NCBI GenBank assembly: GCA_947478865.1
Contig: CANJXF010000026.1
Span: forward strand, 1-58,453
DNA length: 58,453 nt
DNA from: Verrucomicrobiales bacterium
GTDB taxonomy: Bacteria; Verrucomicrobiota; Verrucomicrobiia; Limisphaerales; CANJXF01
Direction of reading: 5' to 3'
Both the position numbers and the translations under genes were made by a program. Position 1 is the stretch's first letter. Each line of letters begins with the position of its first letter. A model generated the notes under the pieces. That model did not search any database. It was not told the origin of the DNA and worked only from the letters and a program-made list of their open reading frames with translations. Shown piece by piece: positions 46,755-55,620 of the stretch.

Positions 46755-47608
46755 CTCGGTGCGTTACGGATCGGAATTTGTTGGCGAAAAATATGAACTT
46801 TACCGGCTTGTTTTTCGAGGAAGGCGGCCCGGTTCGCGTCAGGGATACTGCGGGCTTGCTCGATCGTTTGCGGCTCAAGGATTCCCAACTCGATTTCCAC
46901 CATGGCGGGAAGCGCCTCGTTATAAAATGCCGTTCGCCGCTCGCCAGGAATGAGCTCTGCGTTCATTAAAATCGAAGGGGGGTTCGCATTTGTAATCTGA
47001 TTTCCGGCGGTGTCATAAAAATGCAGACGAAAGTGAACAATCCCGTCAGCGACGCGGCTTAAGGACTTTCTCGCGATGAGTTGAGAAGGCGTTCCGTAGA
47101 AAAAATTAAGCTGCTCATTTGGAATGTTGCTAAAATCAGAAAAATTCGTTGAGAAGCGATAGAGCGTGCCGAACGAAAGGTTGTTGAAATTGCTATCCAC
47201 CTTGTTGGTATCGGAATCGAGAACGCGGTAACCAATTGCGGACCAATCGCTGGAATGATTCAGCAGGAAGGTGGAATACAATACATTCAAGTTGCTGTAG
47301 CTATTTCCCGCGACGGTAAAGTAGGTCGCCAAGGAAGTCGGCGATTCCAAACCTCCGTATAAACTCGCATCATTCACGGTCTTGGATGCCGTCAATTGCT
47401 CCATGTCCCTCGCCAAAAGATCCATCACGGCGCGACCTCCTTCGAAAACATCCACCTGCTTCAAGCCGCTGCGGAAAGCGCGCTGGGTCTGGTTGAACAT
47501 CGCCGTCAACCCGAGCATCATCACAACGAGCAACGTCGTGGCGACCATCATTTCCACGAGGGTCAACCCACTGACCCGGCGAATTGGTTTGGAAATCAGG
47601 ATGTTCAT
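46751..47608 (-). CDS. Verru_Chthon cassette protein C-like prepilin
   Basis: A 285-residue prepilin with the N-terminal segment SGLTLVEMMVATTLLVVMML. The conserved Glu5 is present. The following helix (FNQTQRAFRSGLKQVDVFEGGRAVMDLLARDM, quoted in part: NQTQRAFRSGLKQVDVFEGG) fits the C family of the cassette (TIGR02599 as remembered). Minor pseudopilins of the GspJ/PilW type have this layout. It overlaps both neighbours by four bases. Confidence 0.7.
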   Translation of the reverse strand: MNILISKPIRRVSGLTLVEMMVATTLLVVMMLGLTAMFNQTQRAFRSGLKQVDVFEGGRAVMDLLARDMEQLTASKTVNDASLYGGLESPTSLATYFTVAGNSYSNLNVLYSTFLLNHSSDWSAIGYRVLDSDTNKVDSNFNNLSFGTLYRFSTNFSDFSNIPNEQLNFFYGTPSQLIARKSLSRVADGIVHFRLHFYDTAGNQITNANPPSILMNAELIPGERRTAFYNEALPAMVEIELGILEPQTIEQARSIPDANRAAFLEKQAGKVHIFRQQIPIRNAPR

Positions 47609-48384
47609 TGTTGCACGTAAGTTTGCGGCTGGAAGTAACGCAATTGGGACGGAGCAGGAGCGAGTTCACCAGTGATCATGGTGCGGAAGAGTTGCCGGTT
47701 GGGGCCAGGGTTGCCGTTGGGCAACAGCGGCCAGCGGAAATTCAGTCGGGCATCGAAGTTATTCTGCGGCAGATAATGCGCTTCAACCCAGCGGTTGGAG
47801 CGGGTGATCCAGTTGAACGTGTTCGTGGTGTAAGCGGTGAAATTGGTCGAATCCACCTGAAAATTCTGGAACGGAACGATCTCAGAAGTAAGCAGATATG
47901 CGAAGGCGAAGTTGGTGTTGACCAGCCCCTGCTCCACTGCGGAGCCGGTGAGGGCGCGCACCTGCGCCTCGACGCGCACCACCAATTGGGTTGTCCCGCC
48001 AATATTATAATAGCTGCCACGGGGAATACTCAGCAGCCCCACGATGTTGCTGCCGGTTTGGTTCACTGGAAGATCATAAAAAGTGTAATTGGTTTGAAGG
48101 CTGCTGGCATTTGTGCTGAGGTCGATGGTCACGATCCCAACGCGCTGCACGAAATTAGTGAGGTGATCCAGCCCCTTGGCGCCGTTACGAATTGCTTCGA
48201 TCCAATAAGGGCCGTCCTGGTTGATAATCGTGTCTTCGCGGTTGTCCTTCTGCACGTTCATGCCCTGCGGCAAAACGCCGATGATCGCCACCAGAGCAAA
48301 CGCAATCACCGCAAGGGCGATCGCAATTTCGATCATAGTGAAGGCGTGCGAAACGCGCGGGAGATTGTTTTTCAAAACTCTCAT
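47605..48384 (-). CDS. Verru_Chthon cassette protein B-like prepilin
   Basis: A 259-residue prepilin with the N-terminus HAFTMIEIAIALAVIAFALV. It is followed by GVLPQGMNVQKDNREDTIIN and WIEAIRNG, which match the B-family pattern of the cassette (TIGR02598 as remembered) better than any general pseudopilin. GspI/PilV-type proteins have a similar early LPxG region. It overlaps the D-like gene upstream and C-like gene downstream as ATGA. Confidence 0.8.
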   Translation of the reverse strand: MRVLKNNLPRVSHAFTMIEIAIALAVIAFALVAIIGVLPQGMNVQKDNREDTIINQDGPYWIEAIRNGAKGLDHLTNFVQRVGIVTIDLSTNASSLQTNYTFYDLPVNQTGSNIVGLLSIPRGSYYNIGGTTQLVVRVEAQVRALTGSAVEQGLVNTNFAFAYLLTSEIVPFQNFQVDSTNFTAYTTNTFNWITRSNRWVEAHYLPQNNFDARLNFRWPLLPNGNPGPNRQLFRTMITGELAPAPSQLRYFQPQTYVQQ

Positions 48385-49196
48385 TTAAATTCCTCCCGCT
48401 CCACTCGCGCCCGGCCGGTCAGCCAATCGATCACGATGTGGTTCTTGTTGCTGATTGAATTTCCTGGAGGAGTTTCCTGAACGTCCGCCGGCTGGAAGAG
48501 CAGCCCACCATTCGCATCTCTGGCGGGAAAAATACTGCCCCGGGTCAACGGAATAACCGCGTTCTCATAGGTGGAACCGCTCTGCTCTGAAACAAGCCGG
48601 CCTTGCGAATCAAAAATCAGACAGGGAAGCGACATTTTCCGACCGTAGTCGTTTACTTTTGGAAAAGGCACGACAAAATTTGTAGCCGGACGAAGGGCCA
48701 GATCGGTGATAGCCATGCGGCCGAATGCATTTCCAAATTTACTCGGCGCAATAAACACCTTTTCCGGAAGTGATTTCCATGGTGTTAGATATTTTCGGGT
48801 GGGCCGTCCGGGTTGATCTCCGACGCTTCCGGGACCGTAAAGCGCATAGGTGGTGTATTGTCCACTCAGCAAGTTGGAGTGAGCAGATTTGTCGCTGGCT
48901 GAAAGCGTGGTGAAAAATCCGGAATCCACCACGGCTGGGGTGATGAAAACCACGTAGACCGAGGAGCGACTGCTAATGGCTTTCTGCCGCGCGTAAGAAA
49001 GGTCGGCCACCAGTTGACTTGTCGCCGCGGTCATGGAGTTGGCTTCACCCCACCCTTTCAAATGCGGTAAGCCGATGGCCGCGAGCATGCCGATGATCGT
49101 GATAACCAGCAGGAGTTCAATCAACGTAAACGCAAGCAAGCCTCGCCGGAAATTTCCGGTGAACTTCGAAGGCGTTGTGCGGCTGATGAGTTTCAT
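48381..49196 (-). CDS. Verru_Chthon cassette protein D-like prepilin
   Basis: A 271-residue prepilin with [20 protein letters not shown] preceded by a 21-residue basic leader. The helix continues into an [20 protein letters not shown] segment, as in GspH/FimT-type minor pseudopilins and the D family of the cassette (TIGR02596 as remembered). Cleavage would follow Ala before Phe, an atypical residue. It is the first of the four cassette genes in transcription order, D-B-C-A. Confidence 0.75.
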   Translation of the reverse strand: MKLISRTTPSKFTGNFRRGLLAFTLIELLLVITIIGMLAAIGLPHLKGWGEANSMTAATSQLVADLSYARQKAISSRSSVYVVFITPAVVDSGFFTTLSASDKSAHSNLLSGQYTTYALYGPGSVGDQPGRPTRKYLTPWKSLPEKVFIAPSKFGNAFGRMAITDLALRPATNFVVPFPKVNDYGRKMSLPCLIFDSQGRLVSEQSGSTYENAVIPLTRGSIFPARDANGGLLFQPADVQETPPGNSISNKNHIVIDWLTGRARVEREEFK

Positions 49197-50062
49197 TTTC
49201 CAATCCAGCTTAGGATGTTGTCCTTGTTCACACCCTCATTAGCCTTGAGCGCTGGATTCGAGAGCCCGTCGGGACCCTTGGACCAGATCATGACCGGAAC
49301 ATTCGCCTGAAACGGTGAACTTGAATCAACGCGATAGAGGCCGTTCAACCCCTTGTTGCCAGCGTCCGCCGATACAGTATCAAGCTTGTAAAAATCATCG
49401 CGGCATTTCTCGTCGTAGTTCAAATCGATCGTAATGGAGTAAGAGTTGCCCCACGGATCGCGGATCTCCAGATCATCGCCCACACCGCCGGGGCTGGTCC
49501 CGCTGACTCGCTTGGCGGTGTAGAACACCTGTTTTTGAGGGTTCTTGGCGAACCCTTTGTTGGAAGTGGGATTTCCATTGATCGGGAAGTCCTCCAAGTT
49601 GAGCAGAATGGCCATCAGCTCGCTGTTGCTGACTTGCGAAAAACCGCTGCGCACATCAGAAGGAGCGCCAAAGGTTATATCGTCGGAAGCGTTGGTATTG
49701 GAAGGATACCGGCCGTAAGTCGAGTGATACTGCGCGATCGCACCCACCAGATTGCTCATTTCCAACTTCGCCTGGGTGACTCGCGCTCGCTTTTTTGCAT
49801 TGGCCAATGCAGGCAGGAGCAACCCAGCCAAAACTCCAATGATCGCAATGACCACCAGTAGCTCAATCAAAGTAAAGCCGCGACGAAATGCTCCGGCGCC
49901 CCAGGCCGAACGATTCAATCGCGACCGCGGCGAACTGCTGAACACTTCACCCGAGCAACGGACAGTGTCGCAGCGCGATGCTGAATGAATTTCCGGTTTC
50001 CAGGCGCGGTCAGTCCAGCGCACTGCCAACTGCTGTTCTTTTTGATTTAGTGATGAGTTCAT
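49193..50062 (-). CDS. GspG-like pseudopilin with long leader
   Basis: A 289-residue prepilin whose helix, [19 protein letters not shown], begins only at about residue 63. The head has [22 protein letters not shown], the pattern of GspG-type major pseudopilins (DPWGxxY). The 61-residue leader is unusually long and contains no internal ATG, so either it is real or a non-ATG start nearer the helix is used. Its stop overlaps the D-like gene (ATGA); it follows the other GspG-like gene after 3 bases. Confidence 0.8.
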   Translation of the reverse strand: MNSSLNQKEQQLAVRWTDRAWKPEIHSASRCDTVRCSGEVFSSSPRSRLNRSAWGAGAFRRGFTLIELLVVIAIIGVLAGLLLPALANAKKRARVTQAKLEMSNLVGAIAQYHSTYGRYPSNTNASDDITFGAPSDVRSGFSQVSNSELMAILLNLEDFPINGNPTSNKGFAKNPQKQVFYTAKRVSGTSPGGVGDDLEIRDPWGNSYSITIDLNYDEKCRDDFYKLDTVSADAGNKGLNGLYRVDSSSPFQANVPVMIWSKGPDGLSNPALKANEGVNKDNILSWIGK

Positions 50063-50065
50063 AGG

Positions 50066-50710
50066 TTACTTCCAGTTGCCGATGATGACCGGTTTGCCAC
50101 CAATCAGGATTTCCGCCCAGAGATCATAGGATTCGGGATTGTGAGTGGGATTGGATGAGTTGTAGCGCCAGGTATTTATCTTCTTTCCGCCCGATAAAAC
50201 AATGTCGTTCGGCCCTTCAACGGGAACCGTCAACACTTCAACATCAGGACTGGAACTGATTTCCGCATATTGCGTGGGTTTCAAATTGGAAATGAAACTT
50301 TTAACCTCAGCCTTGTCGGTCGATGAATTGGCAAAGCCTTGCGTGTTGAAGAAAGAGCTGATCGCAGTTCGGGAGATGGTTTCAGCACCATTGATGGTCT
50401 GAAAATTCGGATCATTGTAAACCGTCCCGGTCAGCTCGTAAAAAAGCTGGTTCGTGGCAGAATTATTGGTGTTCCCATTGCTGGGGGGATAGGAACCTCG
50501 CTTCTCTTTGTAACTCTCGATCGCAGTCTCGATTTGACCCAACTCCACTTCCACCCGGGCTCTTCTTTTTTTATCGCTCGCCGGTCCAGCCAGGTTGGCA
50601 ATGAGCGCCGCCAGAATTCCAATGATGGCGATGACCACTAGGAGTTCGATCAACGTAAATCCCGCTCGCCCCCTGCCCTGTCTTAAAATGTTCATAAACG
50701 TGAATTTCAT
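50066..50710 (-). CDS. GspG-like pseudopilin
   Basis: A 214-residue prepilin with a 16-residue leader and [20 protein letters not shown]. The helix runs into RRARVEVELGQIETAIESYK, and the short head has KRGSYPPSNG and SYDLWAEILIG near the end, as in major pseudopilins. It is probably a structural subunit of the pilus-like fibre. Its ATG overlaps the stop of the BrnA-like antitoxin gene (50707-50710), so the pseudopilin is translationally coupled to it. An alternative ATG lies 5 codons in. Confidence 0.82.
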   Translation of the reverse strand: MKFTFMNILRQGRGRAGFTLIELLVVIAIIGILAALIANLAGPASDKKRRARVEVELGQIETAIESYKEKRGSYPPSNGNTNNSATNQLFYELTGTVYNDPNFQTINGAETISRTAISSFFNTQGFANSSTDKAEVKSFISNLKPTQYAEISSSPDVEVLTVPVEGPNDIVLSGGKKINTWRYNSSNPTHNPESYDLWAEILIGGKPVIIGNWK

Positions 50711-51024
50711 GAGCGTTCATTCTGCGTACGGACACCACCACTTGTAAACCTTTGATCGCGCAATTCCTGCTCCATTCGCTCGCTCAGCCATTGCTTGATC
50801 ATGCTTTGATAATTGAGATACCGGGAACGGGCGACCCGCTTGATGCGCGCCAGCATTCGAGGATCGATGCGCAAGGTAATTGTCACCGAATCCGAAATCT
50901 CACTGCTCGCCGCCACGGCGGATTCCATCAAGCGTAAATCGATCTGATTCTCAGCCCAAAACGCGGCTTCGGATTCTTCTCGGTCAAACATCGGCACGTC
51001 ATCCCAGTTGGAAATTGCGTTCAT
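50707..51024 (-). CDS. brnA: BrnA-like antitoxin (ribbon-helix-helix)
   Basis: A 105-residue DNA-binding antitoxin. The N-terminal region has ESEAAFWAENQID, the CopG/BrnA antitoxin leader, and the C-terminal part SVTITLRIDPRMLARIKRVA with LNYQSMIKQWLSERME is a ribbon-helix-helix domain. BrnA proteins neutralise BrnT and repress their own promoter. It follows the BrnT-like gene with one base between stop and start (TAA-T-ATG), and its TGA overlaps the next pseudopilin's ATG. Confidence 0.85.
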   Translation of the reverse strand: MNAISNWDDVPMFDREESEAAFWAENQIDLRLMESAVAASSEISDSVTITLRIDPRMLARIKRVARSRYLNYQSMIKQWLSERMEQELRDQRFTSGGVRTQNERS

Positions 51025-51025
51025 A

Positions 51026-51313
51026 TTATTGCGCCAGGGCCTGGTTCAGTTTGCGTTGATAAAAAAATTGTTCCTCGGGCTGAAAAGCGCGGGCGTAGAT
51101 CACCCGGGCTTGCTTACCATTCGTGCGATAGACCGTAAAAATCCCGGAACCACCGGCAGAAACACCCAGATTGAAAAATCGGGCTTGAACACTGAACCGC
51201 TGGGAATCCGGAAGCAGGCGCACAGCAAATGGATCTTCGAACGATTCCTCAATATCCGGCAACTTGAGGGAGCTATCGAGATTGAACGGCGGATTGTTCC
51301 AGTCAAAATCCAT
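51026..51313 (-). CDS. brnT: BrnT-like toxin
   Basis: A 95-residue protein matching the BrnT family of RelE-fold ribonuclease toxins: an FDWNNPPFNL N-terminus, FEDPFAVRLLPDSQ, RFFNLGVSAGGSGIFTVYRT, then RVIYARAFQPEEQFFYQRK. Residue pattern and length are those of BrnT. It is the first gene of the unit that continues through two pseudopilins and the D-B-C-A set. It is preceded by a possible promoter and by the terminator of pilC. Activity cannot be judged from sequence. Confidence 0.82.
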   Translation of the reverse strand: MDFDWNNPPFNLDSSLKLPDIEESFEDPFAVRLLPDSQRFSVQARFFNLGVSAGGSGIFTVYRTNGKQARVIYARAFQPEEQFFYQRKLNQALAQ

Positions 51314-51342
51314 ACTTTGTAATTCGTTTAGCCATGCAAAGT

Positions 51343-51382
51343 GATTACATTGTATTTACAGGAAAGAACAATGAGTTGTCAA
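51343..51382 (-). promoter_or_regulatory. Possible promoter/operator of brnT operon
   Basis: On the minus strand a perfect TTGACA (51377-51382) is followed 18 bases later by TAAATA (51353-51358), a weak -10. Within it, the 18 bases 51343-51360 hold two TGTAA direct repeats 11 bases apart, the spacing preferred by ribbon-helix-helix dimers. A 6-bp inverted partner lies at 51318-51323. This could be the BrnA binding site; unproven. Confidence 0.4.
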
Positions 51383-51401
51383 ATAATTGTTTTCAAATAA
51401 A

Positions 51402-51438
51402 AAAAGAGCCGCCAAAATTTTCGTTTGGCGGCTCTTTT
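51402..51438 (-). terminator. Rho-independent terminator after pilC
   Basis: A 15-bp perfect stem (51402-51416 with 51424-51438) and a 7-base loop lies 13 bases past the pilC stop, followed on the minus strand by a T-run. It separates the ATPase unit from the brnT unit. Confidence 0.92.
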
Positions 51439-51450
51439 GAAACGCTGGGC

Positions 51451-52749
51451 TTATTTTTCGGGTTTTTCTCCCTCGGGTTCACCGACGGTATCCATCAGCT
51501 TAATCAAGGGCAGGAACAATGCGATGACGATACTTCCGACGATGACCGCCAGAAAAACAATCATAATCGGCTCCAAAAGAGAGGTCATCGCCGACACGGC
51601 ATTATCCACTTCTTCGTCATAGTTGTCGGCGATTTTCATCAACATTTCCGGCAGAGCGCCAGTTTGTTCGCCGACATCCACCATACTGATGACCATTGGG
51701 GGGAAGACATTGGAGGCTTCCAACGGCGCAGTGATCGTTTCGCCCTCTTTAACACTTTCGTGAACGGCAGAAACGGCTTCACCCACAATCACGTTACCGG
51801 AAGTCTCTTTGACAATCGTCAGGGATTGCAGAATGGGAACGCCGCTGCTGACCAAGGTTCCAAGCGTTCGAGTAAATCTGGAAATCGCCACCTTGCTGAT
51901 CACCGGCCCGAGCACCGGCATGTTCAATTTGAACCGGTCGAACAGCTTGCGCCCTACTTTGGTACGAACAAAAAGATTTAAACCAATGATGAATAAGATC
52001 AGGCATCCGGACACTATGAAAAAGTGGTTGGCGATGGCATCACTGATATTCAAGACGAACTGTGTAAATTCCGGCAGAGATTGACCATTACCCAGCGCGC
52101 CTTCGAAGATGGTTTTAAACTTCGGAACAACAACCACCATCAGCACTGCCATAATCGCAACAGCCACGACCATAACTGCAATCGGGTAGAACATCGCAGC
52201 AACAACTTTGCCTTTGATTTTTTGCGCCTTTTCCATGAACTCAGAAAGACGTTTCAAGACGACTTCGAGTACACCGCCCATTTCGCCGGCTTTGACCATG
52301 TTCACGAACAAGCGATTGAAAACTTTGGGATGTTGCGCCAAGCCTTCGGAAAATGTGCTACCACCCTCGATTGAGGTGCATAAATCGCTGATAATATTTT
52401 TGAGCGTGACGTTTTTTTCCTGCTTCGCCAATACGCGAAGTCCGCGGAGCAAAGGCAAACCCGCTTCAACGAGAGTGGCTAATTGCCGGGTAAAGACGGT
52501 GAGAACCTTCGACTTAACTTTTCCACTGAACCCGGGAATTTTGATCTGGAAATTAGCGCCGCCTCCCTTTTTCCCCTTGGCTTTTGCGGGGGCTTGACCT
52601 TTTTTCTCCACCTTGCTTTCGACAACTTTGGTTGGGAAATAACCCATTTCCTTGATGCGCCCGATGGCCTCATTTTGGTTGGCCACCTCGAGCGTTCCCT
52701 TGGTTTCCTTACCTCGAGAATCCATCGCAACATAATTGAACTTGGGCAT
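51451..52749 (-). CDS. PilC/GspF inner-membrane platform protein
   Basis: A 432-residue inner-membrane protein of the type II secretion F/PilC family. It has two repeated F domains with the hallmarks FTRQLATLVEAGLPLLRGL (first) and FTRTLGTLVSSGVPILQSL (second), each followed by a helical bundle, and three membrane helices. It is the platform on which assembly ATPases act. The short N-terminal extension MPKFNYVAMDSRG is typical. It is the last gene of the ATPase unit, 4 bases after the second PilB-like gene. Confidence 0.95.
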   Translation of the reverse strand: MPKFNYVAMDSRGKETKGTLEVANQNEAIGRIKEMGYFPTKVVESKVEKKGQAPAKAKGKKGGGANFQIKIPGFSGKVKSKVLTVFTRQLATLVEAGLPLLRGLRVLAKQEKNVTLKNIISDLCTSIEGGSTFSEGLAQHPKVFNRLFVNMVKAGEMGGVLEVVLKRLSEFMEKAQKIKGKVVAAMFYPIAVMVVAVAIMAVLMVVVVPKFKTIFEGALGNGQSLPEFTQFVLNISDAIANHFFIVSGCLILFIIGLNLFVRTKVGRKLFDRFKLNMPVLGPVISKVAISRFTRTLGTLVSSGVPILQSLTIVKETSGNVIVGEAVSAVHESVKEGETITAPLEASNVFPPMVISMVDVGEQTGALPEMLMKIADNYDEEVDNAVSAMTSLLEPIMIVFLAVIVGSIVIALFLPLIKLMDTVGEPEGEKPEK

Positions 52750-52753
52750 AAGA

Positions 52754-54457
52754 TCAGGTGTATTTTACGATTTCTTCTATAGTTGTATCACTGTCAAAAA
52801 TACTGCGCAAGCCATCTTCGCGCAACGTGACCATTCCCAACTCAACGGCTTTTTGACGCAGCACAACTGTGGGAGCCCGTTGATTGATCAACTCGCGAAC
52901 GGCTTCGTTTACCACGAGTAATTCGTAAATTCCTTTTCGACCTTTGTAACCCGTGTCGTTACAAACCGCGCAACCCCGACCGTAATAAAATACTTTGTCA
53001 CCAATATCGTGAGGAGAAAGGTTCAACATCGACAACTGTGACTCGGTCGGCTCAAACGGAGTGCGACATTTTTTGCAGATGGTCCGCACGAGACGTTGCG
53101 CGAGCACAGCCATCAGGGTTGAAGAAATGAGGAACGGCTCAACGCCCATGTCGATGAGACGGGTCACCGCACCGGGAGCGTCATTGGTGTGAAGCGTGCT
53201 CAAAACCAAATGGCCGGTCAGCGATGCTTGAATAGCGATCTGTGACGTTTCCAAATCGCGCATTTCCCCCAGCATGATCACATCGGGATCTTGACGGAGA
53301 AATGAGCGGAGTGCCTTGCCGAAAGTCATCCCCACCGCTTCATTCACCGCAACCTGCATGATGCCCTCGATATCAAACTCAACCGGGTCTTCAGCAGTGA
53401 GCAATTTGGAATCGATGGTGTTGATGCGACGCAGACAGGAATAAAGCGTGGTCGTTTTCCCTGAACCCGTAGGACCCGTCACGACGAAAATCCCGTTTGG
53501 TTGGAGAATGGCTTCGACGATGTATTCCTGCACTGGTTTCGGCAAACCGAGTCCGTCGATATCAAGATTGACAGCGGAACGATCCAACACGCGCAACACG
53601 ACTGATTCGCCGAATTGCGTCGGCAAGGTGGAAACGCGCAGATCTATCTGCTTCGCCCCGACCGGCATTGAGATACGTCCGTCCTGCGGCAAACGTCGTT
53701 CAGAAATGTCCAGATTCGCCATGACCTTGATACGCGAAATCACCGGAAGAGCCAAATGTTTTGGCGGCGGTGCCATTTCATAGAGCGCACCGTCAACGCG
53801 ATAACGAATCTTAAATTCGTCTTCGAATGGTTCAAAATGAATGTCGCTGGCTCGATCCTGAACGGCTTGGAAGATGACAAGGTTGACGAATTTAATGATC
53901 GGAGTTTCGTTCGCCAACTCCGTCAAACCTTGCGTCCCGCTGGAACTTAACTCTTCGACTTCTTTCGCGATGTCCCCATCCGCACCGAGCTCTTTCAGGA
54001 TGTCCGAGACGCTCTCATTGCTGTCACCGTAAAATTTGCTGATCGCCTTGTCGATCTCCACTGGATCGGCCACCACGAGTTGAATATCGCGGCGCACGAT
54101 GAATGCCAGCTCATCCAAGATTGACGGATTGAGCGGATCACCCAAAGCAACTCGAACGGTAGAATCGAACACCGCGACTGGCAAACATTGATACATCCGG
54201 GCGGTATTCGCCGGCAAAATCTGCAAAACTTCAGGCGTTAAATCTCGTTCCTGAATTTGGATCACTTCCGTGCCCAAGTGATCCGCGATGATTTGCATTT
54301 GGGAATCGCGATCGATCAAACCAAAATCATGCAAAATTTGCGCGAGGGGCTTGCCGCTGCGACTATGCTCCTGCACCACTTCTTCCAGCTGCAAATCGTC
54401 AAGCAGGTTGCGTTCTTTGATTAGTTCGAGCAGCGGATTTGAAACGATTTCGGACAT
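52754..54457 (-). CDS. PilB/GspE assembly ATPase (second copy)
   Basis: A 567-residue cytoplasmic hexameric ATPase. An N-terminal MshEN-like domain (about residues 1-145) precedes the RecA-like core: Walker [14 protein letters not shown] near residue 332, Asp box and Walker B in [16 protein letters not shown], His box [17 protein letters not shown]. The tetracysteine zinc motif [11 protein letters not shown] and [12 protein letters not shown] is present. It powers pilin or pseudopilin addition. It lies 3 bases after pilT. Its pairing with the other PilB-like gene is discussed under findings. Confidence 0.94.
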   Translation of the reverse strand: MSEIVSNPLLELIKERNLLDDLQLEEVVQEHSRSGKPLAQILHDFGLIDRDSQMQIIADHLGTEVIQIQERDLTPEVLQILPANTARMYQCLPVAVFDSTVRVALGDPLNPSILDELAFIVRRDIQLVVADPVEIDKAISKFYGDSNESVSDILKELGADGDIAKEVEELSSSGTQGLTELANETPIIKFVNLVIFQAVQDRASDIHFEPFEDEFKIRYRVDGALYEMAPPPKHLALPVISRIKVMANLDISERRLPQDGRISMPVGAKQIDLRVSTLPTQFGESVVLRVLDRSAVNLDIDGLGLPKPVQEYIVEAILQPNGIFVVTGPTGSGKTTTLYSCLRRINTIDSKLLTAEDPVEFDIEGIMQVAVNEAVGMTFGKALRSFLRQDPDVIMLGEMRDLETSQIAIQASLTGHLVLSTLHTNDAPGAVTRLIDMGVEPFLISSTLMAVLAQRLVRTICKKCRTPFEPTESQLSMLNLSPHDIGDKVFYYGRGCAVCNDTGYKGRKGIYELLVVNEAVRELINQRAPTVVLRQKAVELGMVTLREDGLRSIFDSDTTIEEIVKYT

Positions 54458-54460
54458 AGA

Positions 54461-55576
54461 TTAGGAAGATTGTGGCTGCTTGACTGCTTGCGCCATTTGC
54501 GCTGCTTCGAGTTCCTGTAATTTCACGAGAACAGTCGCAGGGTCCTGGGCTTTGTTGACGACTTCTTCGCGGGAAATCCAGCCCTGCTGATATTTTTCCA
54601 TGAGAAAACCATCCAGCGTCACCATCCCGTATTTGGCGCCGGTTTGAATATCTGAGTTAATACGAAATGTTTTATTATCGCGGATCAAGGCTGCAATTGC
54701 AGGCGTGTTGATCATGATCTCGTATGCGGCCACGCGGCCTGGCTTGTCCGAACGCGGCAACAGCAACTGAGAAATCACCGCCTGCAACACCGTCGAAAGC
54801 TGGATGCGAATCGTTTCCTGCTGGTTGGCGGGAAACGCATTCACGATACGATCAATGGTCTTCGCTGCACCGGTGGTGTGCAGGGTTCCGAAGACTAAGT
54901 GCCCGGTTTCAGCAGCGGTGATCGCCGCTTCCATTGTTTCAAGATCGCGCAACTCTCCGACCAAAATCACGTCCGGATCTTGACGGAGTGCGCGGCGCAG
55001 AGCCTCGGCAAAATTCGGCACATCAATATTCACCTCACGCTGGGTTACCACCGCTTTTTTATGTTTGTGATAATATTCGATGGGATCTTCGATGGTGATG
55101 ATGTGAGCGTCGTCACGTTCCTCGTTGATGATGTTGATCATCGAAGCCAATGTCGTCGTTTTTCCAGAACCAGTCGGACCGGTAACCAAAACCAGACCGC
55201 GCGGCTTGTGCAACAGCGTACGCACGATCGTCTGAGGCAAACCAATTTGTTCCAAGGTCAGTAATTTGTTTGGAATCTGCCGCAGAACCATCCCGAAATT
55301 TCCTTTTTCCTTGAAAACACTGACACGAAAGCGAGCCAGTTCGCCGAAGGCGAAACCAAAATCCGCACCGCCGTTTTCACGCACATGTTGGATATGATCC
55401 TCGGAGGTAATACTGCGCATCAACTCTTCGGTGTCCTCTGGTTTCAAATGCGGACCCTCGACGCGATGAAGGATGCCGTGCAAACGAATAACCGGGGGAA
55501 CGCCAACACGAAGATGCAAGTCAGCAGCGTTTTCAGAAACGACCAACTGCAATAAATCAGACATTGAATACGACAT
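54461..55576 (-). CDS. pilT: PilT-type retraction ATPase
   Basis: A 371-residue ATPase of the PilT group. Walker A is [14 protein letters not shown] near residue 137. The PilT-specific [20 protein letters not shown] replaces the zinc-binding region of Pil[21 protein letters not shown] holds Walker B. PilT depolymerises type IV pili, so a retractile fibre is likely. It sits between the two PilB-like genes in one operon. True type II secretion systems usually lack PilT. Confidence 0.95.
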   Translation of the reverse strand: MSYSMSDLLQLVVSENAADLHLRVGVPPVIRLHGILHRVEGPHLKPEDTEELMRSITSEDHIQHVRENGGADFGFAFGELARFRVSVFKEKGNFGMVLRQIPNKLLTLEQIGLPQTIVRTLLHKPRGLVLVTGPTGSGKTTTLASMINIINEERDDAHIITIEDPIEYYHKHKKAVVTQREVNIDVPNFAEALRRALRQDPDVILVGELRDLETMEAAITAAETGHLVFGTLHTTGAAKTIDRIVNAFPANQQETIRIQLSTVLQAVISQLLLPRSDKPGRVAAYEIMINTPAIAALIRDNKTFRINSDIQTGAKYGMVTLDGFLMEKYQQGWISREEVVNKAQDPATVLVKLQELEAAQMAQAVKQPQSS

Positions 55577-55620
55577 AATTTATCAGGATAAAATTGGGTC
55601 AGCTCCTCTTTTCATGCTTC

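Noticed and set aside
47584-48480. 298-codon plus-strand frame across the cassette B and D genes
   Set aside because: Antisense to two coupled prepilin genes; composition is that of a shadow.
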